Source: Bursaphelenchus xylophilus
Taxonomy: Eukaryota > Nematoda > Chromadorea > Rhabditida > Aphelenchoididae
Assembly (NCBI GenBank): GCA_904066235.2
Contig: CAJFCV020000003.1
Span: 8,122,001 to 8,186,000, forward strand
DNA length: 64,000 nucleotides
Direction: 5' to 3'
Position numbers and translations under genes: made by a program. The notes under the pieces are model-generated. The model searched no databases. It was not told the origin of the DNA and saw only the letters and a list, made by a program, of their open reading frames with translations. Positions 46,953 through 58,533 of this stretch are shown here, in pieces. The first letter of the stretch is position 1. Every line of letters begins with the position of its first letter.

Positions 46953-48764
46953 TCAAGAAATCTCGACCTCCTCGTCGTTGACAACCTTCAGACTGAGCAA
47001 CTCAACTTCTCCAGGATTCTTTTTGTCCAAGCGGGCAAGATCAACGAGCTCTTTGTACTTTCCGGGATCGACTAGACCGACCTGAACAAGAATAATAGAT
47101 ACAAATTTTATATTTAACGAGGGAATGGTCTGAACTTCCCCCAGCGTTTGGGAAAATGACTAGTACAGGTGGATAGAGCAAGTCAACTTTGGTAAAAAGA
47201 GCCATTTTCCAGCTGCGGAATAAGCCCGGCCGACGAGAAAAATCGACCGAAAGTTCCGCAAAAATTTCCTCTTTCTCTTCCCTCGGAAAAGAAGAGCGGT
47301 GCCCAGTGGTTCGGTTAGCCGAGTGGATAAAGCATCCGCTCGATATCCTTTTGGGGGTGGGTTCGATTCCGGGGTCTCGCGAAGTACCGTGATAAGGCTT
47401 TGATGAGCAAGATCAATGTCTGACAACCCAAAAAAACATTTTGCCTTTTTCAAAGTCAAGTCTATCACCAAACGGGTATAACTTCGATGGTCCGTCGCTT
47501 TGAATGTTCGGAAGCACCCAAAAAATTCATTTTTGTTGACGATTATTTTTTGGTATAATGCACCTATAAAACGTATAAAAATGGCAAAATATTTTTTTTG
47601 GTTTGTTAGAGCTTGATCTTGCTCATCAAAGCCTTATCACGGCCCTTTGCGAGACCCCGGAATCGAACCAACCCCCAAAAGAATATCGAGCGGATGCTTT
47701 ATCCACTCGGCTAACCGAACCACTGGACACCGCTCTTCTTTTCCGAGGGAAGAGAAAGAGGAAATTTTTGCGGAACTTTCGGTCGATTTTTCTCGTCGGC
47801 CGGGCTTATTCCGCAGCTGGAAAATGGCTCTTTTTACCAATGTTGACTTGCTCTATCCACCTGTACTAGTCATTTTCCCAAACGCTGGGGGAAGTTCAGA
47901 CCATTCCCTCGTAAAATTAAAAACACAAAATAAGAATAAAAAGATTACCATCTCCAAGTCGCCACCTTCCCAATCCTCAACTTCCACCTTATCAAACATA
48001 GTCTTCAGCTTGACATGAGCGTTCTTGGCTTCCTTGTGTTTTATGCTGATTCTAATTCTCATCTTTGCTCTATCTATGTCCATGGTCTGTTTCAGCTTTG
48101 TTATTCCTTCCAGAGCCTATAATCAACAAAAAATTATTTCGAAACCAACCCAGTAGTCATAAACTATAAAAATGCAACATTCTCTTATACGAACTGACTA
48201 AAACGACAATCGAAAAAGAACTATTTACCTGCTGTTTGGCTTGTCGATTCTGTTTGATGGTAAAGTGATTCTCCTTCAATGCCTTTTCAATTACTGGGAT
48301 TGGATAAGGTTTCTTTGTTTCTGTATTTATCGTCATTTGAGAGATTAGTGTCGCGATTTCCTTGTATGTAGCTTCCGTAGTGTGTTGTCTCTCCTTCTCT
48401 CCAACTTGCAAATCTCCTTTTTCGAGGATCTAAAGCCAAAACGATTAAATTTCGAAATGAACTTACAATCTTGCAAACTTGAAGATGGTCGGTGGTCTCA
48501 AATGCCTTTTGAAGATCATCTTTCTTGGCTACTTCTCCCTTCTGGACATTCGTGAAGACCACTTCCTTCTGCAACACTTCATCAATGTTCTTTTCTCTAA
48601 AGAAAACAACAATAAACAAAACTCAATTCACAAACATACGTTCCATTTCTCCAATTGAGCACCTTATTTTTATAACAGGCAATCTCAAATCTCTTTCCGC
48701 ATCTCTTCAGTCTGACTACAGCGACGTTGGTCAAAAGACGGACGTTGGTTGGTGTCTTGATCAT
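46953..48764 (-). CDS. sbds-1: SBDS ribosome maturation protein
   Basis: Works with the GTPase EFL1 to release eIF6 from pre-60S subunits in the cytoplasm. Exons in transcript order: 48764-48640, 48596-48467, 48429-48229, 48116-47949, 47081-46953; the join is in frame and gives exactly 250 residues, the same length as human SBDS. The N-terminal FYSH domain includes [20 protein letters not shown] and [19 protein letters not shown]; then [20 protein letters not shown]. Domain II includes [19 protein letters not shown]. Domain III (ferredoxin-like) includes [16 protein letters not shown] and [21 protein letters not shown] acceptor about 27 bp before the ATG suggests spliced-leader addition. Intron 4 (47082-47948) is nearly filled by a palindrome; without it the intron would be about 71 bp, the usual size here. 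Confidence 0.97.
47309..47381 (+). repeat. tRNA-derived module, left arm of palindrome 2
   Basis: A-box match TAGCCGAGTGGATAAAG starts at 47316 and B box GGTTCGATTCC at 47360, again 44 bp apart. The A-box region resembles tRNA-Ser/Leu genes, but acceptor and T stems do not pair well and the long variable arm of those tRNAs is missing. It points toward the palindrome centre. Confidence 0.55.
47648..47720 (-). repeat. tRNA-derived module, right arm of palindrome 2
   Basis: Minus-strand mirror of the left-arm module: B box at 47659-47669 and A-box core at 47703-47713, 44 bp apart, also pointing inward. Confidence 0.55.
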
Positions 48765-48791
48765 TATTCCCAATCAACTCGATAAAATTTT

Positions 48792-48797
48792 CTAAAA
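48792..48797 (-). promoter_or_regulatory. Possible trans-splice acceptor of SBDS
   Basis: TTTTAG on the minus strand, about 27 bp before the SBDS start codon, with no matching upstream donor needed. This is the arrangement seen for spliced-leader addition in nematodes. Confidence 0.35.
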
Positions 48798-51700
48798 CGT
48801 GACCCAAAATTCACGAAAAAATAATATTTAGAAAGACTTGACACAAACGGGTCAAGTGTTGCTCTCGGCAAAAACTTGGATTTTGAAGCGCAAGACCAAT
48901 TTTGGATGCCAGATTGGCGTCTTATGATTTTCTGCGTAAGCAAACGCAGACTAATTTAGGATGTGCTCTTCATTATTGGTCTGAAGATAACATCTTTAGA
49001 TGATATACTTGGTTTCTTGATACCTTTTTGTATTTTATAATAGCCTGTATGATTTTTCAACCCCGGGGTGTTTACATAACACAAACTGTATCTTTCTTGG
49101 CTTAGTATCCTACCATTCACCATTTATGAAGTTTTCTTCCAGCCGTTTTTTTCACGGTCATTAAATCTGTTATCAGGAAACCTTGAAGGGGCACGCAACT
49201 TTTGCCCTTTCTAATTGTTGTAGAGCCCGACCCAAAGGTGTTTCGGTATCCGGAGTGGCCCCGTTTAGTCATGTATGGCATTTTTAATTCCTCTTTTGTT
49301 CAAAAGCACGTTCGGATTAGAAGGGGATGAATGATTATTATGAAGGATTACTCATCCCCTCGAGCTATATAAATTTTTGGGATCAAATTAACCGGCAGGA
49401 AGTTCAGGAAAGTTTAATGTGGTAGAATGTATAGGAATAAGTCGAGACAAGTGCATGACAATCCCCACACCAACCCATAATTCGCTTATTTGGCATTCTC
49501 AAACCCCGGCCCAAGTGTAATATTTGTGTTTTTGGACTGCCACAAGACCGGCCGCGCTGCTTTTTCGACTTTTGAGAGGTTTTTGTTTACCGGCTTCGGA
49601 GCGGATCCGAAGAATGTTAAGCGCTCAAATCGCGGATTAAAATGTTTTTAATCGCATATTATTTTACTTTGTGAAGTTGGCCAAATCTCTTGGAAAACAG
49701 AGCTTTTCCAGGATTGAGTATTTAATTTAGGGGTCAAGTAAAGTTCGTAGCGAAACAGTATCAAAAATCCGAAATTTTTAGATATTACTGTTATACACAT
49801 ACCATATGTATGTTCCGCACTATTTTCGATTTAATTAAAAAATATTGTTGTTGTTGCGCCAAAAATACTCCAAATTCCCCGAAAGGTATAGTCCGTATGA
49901 CTCAATTTTTGAATATACGATGATCTACATCATAGAATGTGGAATCTAAATACTCCCACGCTAACAAAATTAAGGCTTTTCGAGGGTTTTCGCTTAGAAA
50001 TTCCACATATGTTAAGTTAAAGCACACGTCTGGCGGCCTCCAATTGCATGCTTAATTCCACGGCGTGATGAATATTTCGGTTCACTTTGCACCCGACTGC
50101 AGGTCAGATAAATGCGAAACTTTCTGGGGGTGTAAGCCATAAGGTAGATGTGACTTGGCCTGTTTTCGACTTCAACCCGGGCCTCTGGTAATCTCCATAA
50201 CATTTGGCCCTAATCCCAGGGCCCCAGGACACTCGCTTAGACATTTTTTATCATTTTTTCGGGATCGTCTTGTGGTATGGAGGAGAGCGGATATAGGCCG
50301 AGTCTTTATCCAACACAAAATTTGGTCTTACTGAGGTTTGAAGGTTGGATCTCAAGGATAACTTGGCAGTTAATTTCTGGGGAAAACTAAACAATGGGAT
50401 CTAGGAAATGAAGCTACAAAATTCGACCTTTTGTCGTGTTCTGTTTTTCAACGCCTCCATTCTTTTTTCATTCACGGTCTCAAAACTGAGCAATCTAAAT
50501 AAAATCGCTCTTTTTATTGTCAGTTTGCTGGACCTAGTTTGTGAATGGTAAGCTCGAACGGTCTCTCCAGAATCCAAGAAAATGGGAATGTCGTTTGCCG
50601 CGCTCCCTTGAGACCCAGCCCTTTCCTTTTCATGCAAGTCCCTGTAGAAATGTCATCCCACCTTGTTCTTCTTGACGTTCTAATTGACGGATCTCCCTTC
50701 TCTGCGTCTTTCCTTGTGGAGGTTTCGGGATGAAGGCGAATGAATTTGGGGGAAAGAGAGTGTTAGAAGTGCCTTGTTAGTTTGCTTCCACTATTTTTTC
50801 GTTTTTCCAGAGATGCAGAAGACCGGTCTTCTTTATCTGATTCCCCTCCCGTGATCCCTGTTTTCCAGGATTTCCGAGGGTTACGAGGTCAGATCGTCTT
50901 GTTTTATGACTGTGAAATTGGTCTGTGTAACTGCCACAGGGTGCGGATTCTTTGATGGGATTGGTTTTCGCTGATAATGATGCTTTGTAACTGAACCAAA
51001 TGGGCCATGAATCATCCGCATGCAAGGTGACTATAACATTGCTGTCGTGATCAGTGAACGGTGTGAGGTCCTTGCCACAGGATTGGCTGTGTTTTCGATT
51101 ATATTCTAACACACCTTTTCGAATAGGCGTGTTGGATCGATCACATTAAAGATGTTCTCCTCGATATTGACCCCATTTCCCCCATTCGGATACTGTACGA
51201 ATTTACACATGAAGAGGGCAGAAGGCCAAACGGGTTTCTACACTTCGCCAGCCAGCTGTTGACCCAACGGTGGCTGCTTAACGTGGATCACGCGCCGGAC
51301 AAAACTTGCGAGACAGGAGGAATTCTCTGGGGGGAATAGCCGGAAGGCGACTTGGCGAGGCCAGTCCCTGCAATGAGAAGAAAGAAAGAATGGAAAGGAA
51401 GACAAGAAGCAGACCTTCGAGACCGGACCGAACCGCACCAATACGCCTCTTACTCTTCTCGGCTTCGTCTTCTTCTCCCTTCTCCAACCGCCCCTAACCA
51501 GAAACCCATTGGAGCGCGATTCGCTCGTTCAGCGGCGGAAAGAAAGGCCCTCTTCAATTCTCCCTTCTTGCTCTTTTGACAATCGTTTTTTGGAATAATT
51601 TTCAGCGGGCCTCGGGCGTTTAATAACCGTTGACTCTTTTGCACGCTACAGTAATATGGGGGATGTTCGGGTTCTATAGTTCTAGGAGTGAGTTTGGGAG

Positions 51701-54700
51701 ACAAAAAATGATCCGTGATTTTTAGTCAAGATCAAGGAAATGTTCAGGTCATCAGGATCGTAACTCATCCAACACGACGTCCTTTTCATGATGGATGTTT
51801 ATGTATTTAATGGGAAGTCTAAAATAAAAAGATTTCTGATCAGCATATACGTGACATATGCTTTGCATTTGTGTCTTACAAACAGCGTCTTTATGACGGT
51901 TTTATAGGACAATGACGCATTTTTCTCATATCCTACTTTCGATTGGCTACTCAGACCTTTAAGTTCTTGCACTTAAGCTGATAAGGCCGGTTTTATGGCA
52001 ATAGTTCATCTAAAGTCATCAAAAACTAGGGAGACAGGGCTTGGAGCTCTGATCAGAAAGGTTTTTGGAATGAATTTATGGGCTCGGGATCAAAATGTTT
52101 GTCTTTTCAGCGAAACACATGTCATCCGCGACATACGTGGTGTGATTTGGGGGGTTTGGATCCGTGGTCAAGTGTGCGGGCTAATGCTCTGACAAATTTT
52201 CTTGGCCTAGAGTTTTAAAAATTATTTTTATTTTATGATACAAAAATTTTCTTCGAGATTTTTTACCGTCATTCATTCTCAGAAACCCTTAAATCATCGT
52301 TCTGGTGCGCTAACAAAGCCAATGGGGGCTGAGCCTATAAAAACTTCCACACTGATAGTGTGAACATTGATTCGGTCGATTTGATAGTGGTTGGTTGCCT
52401 CGAATGATAAGAAAAATCTGTGTGTTTCCCTGTGAAAATCTCCCTTTCTTAGGTCTTCCTACTCGTTTCGTTTCTTAAAATAACATTTACTGTAAGTTTA
52501 AAGTTGATTACTACAGAAATAGGAGCCTAGCCTCGCGTTGTAAAGCGCGTTCTCTTAAACTCGTCTTTAATTAAGCAACATAAGTTCGAAATTCGGGGAT
52601 TTTATGTTAAGAGTCTGCCCTCTGACCTTCTTGTGAATGATTAGCGGCCGTAATGAGAGTGCAATGGATGTATGTCAAAATTGTAGTCGATAAGCGGGCT
52701 AATCGACTGAAATACACCGATTAGTCCTACCCTTACACCACCTGAACGACTTCCTCATTGCCTTTTGTCTTCTAATTTGTCGATTGACTTATTGCCCTCT
52801 TTCCAAAATCAGCACCCTCACTCGCAGCCCGCATTATCTGCCCGGCGGTTGTGTGGAGACACCGGAAACAGGAAAAAGCGAGAGGCGATGATTTCAGCGA
52901 GATTGGCGCGTCATTCTCGACACTTGCAGGGCTTTTTCGTTTCTCTCTCTGAAACTATCTTTTCCCCCTTTTTGTTTTATTTCGGTTTCGGATTGTGGAG
53001 CGCTATTTATGGGCTAGACGTTTGACGTTTTGATTTATGCTAATGAATCGGTTTGGCCGCGTGCCGCTGGAGCTGAATTACGGGGCTTGCTGTTCCTGTT
53101 TTTGGGTTAATGTTGTTTTTCGGGATTCCGAATATTTTTGGCATAAGATTACCGTTTGCTTGGGAATTGCTTTAAATTTCTGTAAAACGGTTTTGGGGGT
53201 GTTTCATACTGTAGTTAATCGTAAATTTTCATGTTTATGTACAAGTTTAAGCCCTAGTTTTTAATGTATTCAACATTGAATTTATTAAAAATGCAAGTTT
53301 CGAGTTATTTTGCACATGGTCGACGAAAACGTTGAAGCCTGTTCGAAATGATCGCTTTGTCAGCTTTAGGGCCTTATCTTGCTCTCCAAGCTCTGAAGCA
53401 GCCGCAGAATGACCCCTTATCAGCGAACGACGGGGATTCGTACTCGCTTTATGATAAGTTTATTCCAAGTCAGCCTTGAATTGTTTCGATTGCGCGACGT
53501 CAGGGCAGGAAGCCGCGCGAGTTTTCCACCTCGTTTTTTTGCATTCCCCCCAACCCAGCCTCCCCCTGCCCCAGCAGCGCCCCCCTCTCTTCGCGGCGCT
53601 CAAACTGGGTCTCTCTTCGAATTGTCACACCGCTCTGACGACTGCTACCACAACACTTTCCATTCTATCTATTTTTTGCTCCTTACGCCCCAAAACGTCG
53701 CGGCGAGTCGCGTCCGACCGAAACCGTGCTGTTGTCTTTTCCCCCCAAATATTTCTGGGTTACGGAGAGGGGAATTGAGGCGAAGAGGGGAGATTCTCGA
53801 GAAGTCCGCCATCCGGGGTACCCACCCGCTCTGATTCCAGATTTTCCGGTAGTTATGAACCTTTCGGAGGGAATACAAATTTCTTTCCTGGAAAGTTTGA
53901 ATTCACAGAAACAATAAACTCGGACCATAATTTCACACAGTATAATATTTAGTTCTGCATTGCTGACTTTTAATTTTTTGGTATTTACTCTTATGAACAA
54001 ATTAACCACTTGTTAAAGGTACAAATTAAATTTATACATAAATAAAAAAAAACCTCTCTCATCACGTGGCTACACTTTTTTATCTTTGACTTTTCTTTTG
54101 GTGCTTCTTTTTCGAATTAAAAAAGACCTCACACTAGGGCATTAAGACTATATTTTTCATACTTTGGTACTAACTTGAATATTACCTCACCCCTATTTCC
54201 TCCTATTTTTTGTATGTCCTTGATTTGCGCAGATCCGCCCGGTACAACCTTTGGAGTTGGCCTCGACCCCCGTTCCCTCTTCCGACGCCTTTTATACGCT
54301 CTCTGCCTGTTCTGTTGATTATGGGACCTGTATTCGAATCGGTTCGATCTCTCAAGCCTTTGGCGCCAAAACTTTTTTGGAACAAGAATGGGGCTCTCTC
54401 TTCGGATGGGGCAAAGGGGAATTAATGGCCTTATTACGTGGCCAATTAGTGTAGCGTAGGCAAAGGTTTCCAAGGTTAAATGTCAATTTATTTTTAGAGA
54501 TTTTTGTTTCTATAATTTTTTTACTGATCTGGGAGAAAGTGCAGTTCTGGGGTGGTTTTTCAACTTTATGAAAGAGAAATAAGAGAGCCTGGGAACACTT
54601 TGCCATTCCTTCCTTGTTTTACCCAAAAATGAAATAATTTTTTGTGAGTTGAAAAATTTAATCGAAATTTTTCTCCCTAATCCCGTGTAATCTTAAATTT

Positions 54701-56363
54701 TCCGTGATAAAATACGACGTATTTGATGATCTCTCCGACCGTTTTCACACAAAACGAAGGGCTTCCCTCTTCGTTCTTTCCCTCAATTCTAACCCTTTTC
54801 GAGTCAAACCCCCGAATTACACGTTGAAATAAATTTATGAGACCCGGTCTAGGGATTCTACAGGAACCGGAGAAGATGACGCATTTTAGGCGAGACGAAG
54901 GAATACGGGTTGTTTTTGTTTTGAAAAGATCTCCTGGCGCTAAGAAGGGTCAATGCCCAACTTGGTCTCACTTGTCTCGTGGAATTGGCCAAGGGATGAG
55001 TTAAGGTTAGCGGGGGATTTACTGTTGTATGAGAAGGTTTTAGAAGGTTTCCGGTAATATCTGGATAATTGGACTAATTAGAATTCCCTTTTCTTAAATT
55101 TCTGGGGGTTTGTTTATTTTTCAACATCTTCGTTTTCCTTATCAGGTCTTTAAAATTTTTTTGAACACCTTTTTGGATCATAAAGCCTGATCCTCCACAC
55201 CCTTTCTCGTCTGAAACCCATTTGTCCCCGGGGTCACGTGAGCGGCGACGACGAGGAACCGCGCCGGCGCGGATGTTGTTCCGGGCTCTGCTCGTATCCA
55301 TTGTCCACGACCCACCTCCAAGAACCATTCGGTCGCTCTTGAAAATCCCGATGGGAGACCGACCGGGGATAGATGGCTATGGACTGCTGACGGGGCTAGA
55401 AGAAGGCAAAACAGAGTGCGGTCTGCACGGGGGGCCCGCTGCCTGAAAAAATTTCAGGAAAGGGGGGAGAAAATGGCGCTAACTTAAGTGTCCCCGAGAC
55501 CGCGCTTCCTTGCACTTGCTGGCGGCAAGGGAGGAGAGAGGTTTTTTTGTCTTCTGGCCATCAGACCGTTACGTTCGAAGCCGCCGCACCTTCGTTCGGC
55601 TTATCCCGGTTCTTCGCTCTGTTTTCGGCCCGAAATTGCCGGTGTTGTGCCCCCAGCGAAGAGCGGAATGCTCCTCTGGTGGGAAGAGAAAGCGGGACGG
55701 GGATTGCGCGCGCCTCCACCCCCTCAGGGCCGCGGTCACGGACGGATCCCAAAGAAGGCGCGAGAGGCACTTTCGGGTTCGGAGATAGCTCGCTCGCTCG
55801 TTCGGAAGACGCTCCTCGAGCCGGGAATGGGCCGGTATTCCGGCCGTGGGGTAGAGAGCCGACCGCCAGCCGACTGGGCCGCCAATGGAGGTCCCGGTCA
55901 CGGCCGAAGAGGCGCTTTGGCCGTTGTCTTAGGCGCCTATCAAGCCGAATGCTACCCGGTTCCTGTCCTTATTCTCCCTTCAACCGCCACCACTCCAAAC
56001 ACTTCGAACTCGGCATTAAGGCATGTGCGCGACACAGCCAAACGGTTCGCTCCGTCCCCTTAATTGCATTTTTGGCCCCCGACTCCGGCCAAGAAAGGAT
56101 GGAGTTGCGCGCCGAACGCGCCCCTTGCCCCCTTTGGTTAGTCATCATCCCACCCGATTCGGCCAATCGGCGGATCTCCCCGCTCTCGCTGACCACGTTG
56201 TCTTGTCCCTTCTTTCTCTTCGCGTTAGCCCTACACTCCCCTTTCTCTTTGCTCTCATTCAACTCGCTCTTTTCAGCCCTCCATTTGAGTCGCGCACTCG
56301 GATCAACACCCAGGAGTGCTCCGAAAACGCAAGGCCAGCGACGACTGGTCCCAGATCAAGAGA
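48798..56363. other. Gene-poor region between SBDS and the Pygopus-like gene
   Basis: About 7.5 kb with no gene I can support. It alternates AT-rich DNA with GC-richer blocks near 51240-51580, 52800-53050, 53400-53850 and especially 55220-56330. Long open frames there (for example 55488-56063 and 55547-56410) overlap in different frames and on both strands, as expected where GC content removes stop codons. The last block directly precedes the Pygopus-like gene and is probably its promoter and 5' leader. A TTTTCAG acceptor at about 56268-56274 could be its trans-splice site. Confidence 0.5.
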
Positions 56364-57818
56364 ATGTCTGTCCTAATGGGACTCTCGGAATACCCATTGG
56401 CCACCAGTAATCCGGCCCAACAAGTTAGTTATTTTTCGTTTGTTTTATATAAATCAGCTTCAAAATTTAGGAAAACTGGAAATTTTTTTTTTGATAATTT
56501 TGATCCTAATTTTATAATTTCAGCCACCTTTCGGGTATCAATGGTCCAACAACAACCGAACATCTCCCAATTCGATGGGCAGCACCAATAATAGTCCCTC
56601 TCCTCTCAACTCTAATGCTCCACCTATGAATAACCCAACTGCTCCCTCACCTTTGATCGGATCCCAGCCCAATATGGGACCCCCAACATCAAGTTCCAAC
56701 AATCAAGAGAATAGTACACCTCCTCTCTCAAACCACGGCGGAACTCCTCCTCAACAAGACAATGAATGCCCTCAGGTGATCAAGTCTCCCTTTGACGATG
56801 AACTCCGTTGTATGCCCTTGAATCCGCAGATGCATCTCCCCCCAACGCAACACGAACATCTACGGAACTTGCTTATAAATACAAGGTACAATGCTCCGGA
56901 TATCCCTCAACTTCGAGCACAATTCCCTCCATCAGTCAACACGCTCCAAGGCCACAACTTTATCACAAGTTTGTATCCACAAGTTCAGAATCTCAACCGG
57001 TCTCAATGTTTCGTGGTCCAAGCTCCTCGAATACCCCCGCCTCCGGTGATGATGCCCCAACAACAGCCCCCAGCTCCCGCACCACCTCCACCAAAGAAAA
57101 AGCGACAGACCAAGAAAGAAAAAGAGGAGCAAAAGAAGCGAGAAGAAGAGGAGAAACGGATGATGCAGCAGCCAATGATGATGCACAATCCCCAAATGTT
57201 TAACCACATGCCCCCAGGCCAATTCATGCCTGGACCAATGCCTGGGCAGATGCCCATGCAAATGATGGGAATGGATCCGAATCGGCCTTCCTCGTCAGAG
57301 ATGCGAGATCCTTGCCTAATGTCGCCTAACGCGATGCTTCCTCATATGAAAGGTAAGCAAAAATTCATTGATATCATTATGTATTTAGGTCCGGACGGAT
57401 TTGCAGTGCCCGGTCCAGTCATGAATCGGTTCAAACCACCAACAGAGAGAATCGTCGAAGCTAACCATTCTTGTGTGTCTTGTCAACAACCAGTCTCCCC
57501 CGAAATGAAAGGAATCCGATGCACGGCGAGTGGAATGGGGTGTGGAAGTGTTTTCCATGCTGTGAGTTGTTGTTTTTACTTGTTATTTCCGTTTTTAGAC
57601 AACAAAATTTTTGAATTTGAAATTTCCCGCCAAATTCGACAAAATGTCAATTTTTTTATGCTGTTTGTTGAGTACCGTTGGTATTTTATATCTAATATAT
57701 TCACTTTTTGTAGTCATGTGTGAACATCAACCCGGATGCGTTGTATCAATTCCAGTTTGAACAACAATGTGAGTGGAGCTGCATAAATTGTGCAAAACGA
57801 CGGAACGGCTTCTTCTAA
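56364..57818 (+). CDS. PHD-finger protein, Pygopus-like
   Basis: Predicted nuclear cofactor of about 388 residues. Exons: 56364-56423, 56524-57352, 57389-57561, 57714-57818. The N-terminal two thirds is disordered and rich in Pro, Asn, Gln, Ser and Met. It includes SPFDDELRCMPLNPQMHLPP, a basic PPPPKKKRQTKKEKEEQKKR stretch (nuclear signal) and Met-Pro-rich repeats. The C-terminus (about 325-383) has a PHD zinc finger: CVSC, then CTASGMGC, FHASC and WSCINC supply the C4HC3 ligands. A single C-terminal PHD after a long disordered Pro/Met-rich region is the layout of Pygopus, the Wnt/beta-catenin cofactor. Start is uncertain: the frame upstream (LRKRKASDDWSQIKR) looks coding but has an in-frame TGA and no ATG before MSVLMGLSEYP, so a further 5' exon is possible. 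Confidence 0.75.
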
Positions 57819-58320
57819 AACTTCTTTGAGCTCTAGTGGGCCGAGGCTGGGACCTTGGCCCACCTTCCACAATGATTATCTCCACAACTTCCCCTACCCG
57901 TCTTTCCATCGCCCCGAATTCCCCACACTCCCTCAGATTTAGAGGCCTCCACAGGCCAGAAAGGTGTTTAGTTCGTTATAGGTCTCTGTAACAGCCGAAA
58001 AGCCCTTTCCCACCGCCCTGTAGAACCCGTAAGCTATACCAAGGACAAGTCTATCAACGATTTCTATGACTTTCTCGAAATTTCTACACATCCGAGCACC
58101 CACTACAATAAGTACAGTACCCTTCCCTCCTCTTGTACAAAGATTTCATTTAATATTGTTACATTTATGTTTAATTGATCTGTTGTTATCCATTGTAATT
58201 ATTGGGATCCAAGATTTCTTTTTTGTGTAAGCCAGTGATGCCAAAAAAAGAAAATGCGATTATTTCTGTCTTAAAATGATCAACCCCGTTCAGGAAACAA
58301 TGAAAAAGAAACAAGGATAA

Positions 58321-58326
58321 AATAAA
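58321..58326 (+). terminator. Poly(A) signal of the Pygopus-like gene
   Basis: AATAAA in sense orientation, about 500 bp beyond the stop codon and only 13 bp from the opposing signal of vha-19. Confidence 0.5.
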
Positions 58327-58338
58327 TATCTAATTCAC

Positions 58339-58344
58339 TTTATT
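58339..58344 (-). terminator. Poly(A) signal of vha-19
   Basis: TTTATT on the plus strand, AATAAA for the minus-strand transcript, about 190 bp after the vha-19 stop. Confidence 0.5.
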
Positions 58345-58533
58345 CTTGGCGTTTTTGAGATCGAAGTTAGACCAATATTATGAGTTTAGGGACTATTTAC
58401 AACTACCACTTAGTGAGTTACGAAGATTAAACTAAGACTTTGTGTTAGACGAACTTTCCTGAAAGCAGATTATGGCAAAAGAGATCTAAAGATGGCCAAA
58501 AGAGAAGACACCGAAGGCTATCTATCTTATAGG

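Larger units (their letters stand above)
47117..47912. repeat. Palindrome (foldback repeat) inside an SBDS intron
   Basis: Sequence from about 47117 to 47424 returns as its reverse complement from about 47605 to 47912, with few mismatches, around a loop of about 180 bp. Each arm contains a tRNA-like A/B-box module, as in palindrome 1, though the sequence is different. It lies 35 bp inside one splice site and 36 bp inside the other, so it appears to have inserted into a normal short intron. No coding frame for mobility was found. Confidence 0.93.

Noticed and set aside
47309..47381. tRNA-Ser or tRNA-Leu gene
   Set aside because: The A-box region looks like these tRNAs, but the long variable arm is absent and acceptor and T stems do not pair.
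34862..48764. larp-1, PTB adaptor and SBDS as one operon
   Set aside because: All are on the minus strand, but the gaps of about 0.9 and 2 kb are far larger than nematode operon spacing.
55547..56410. 287-codon open frame as a gene
   Set aside because: GC-rich DNA with overlapping long frames on both strands, no domain, and it runs out of frame over the Pygopus-like first exon.
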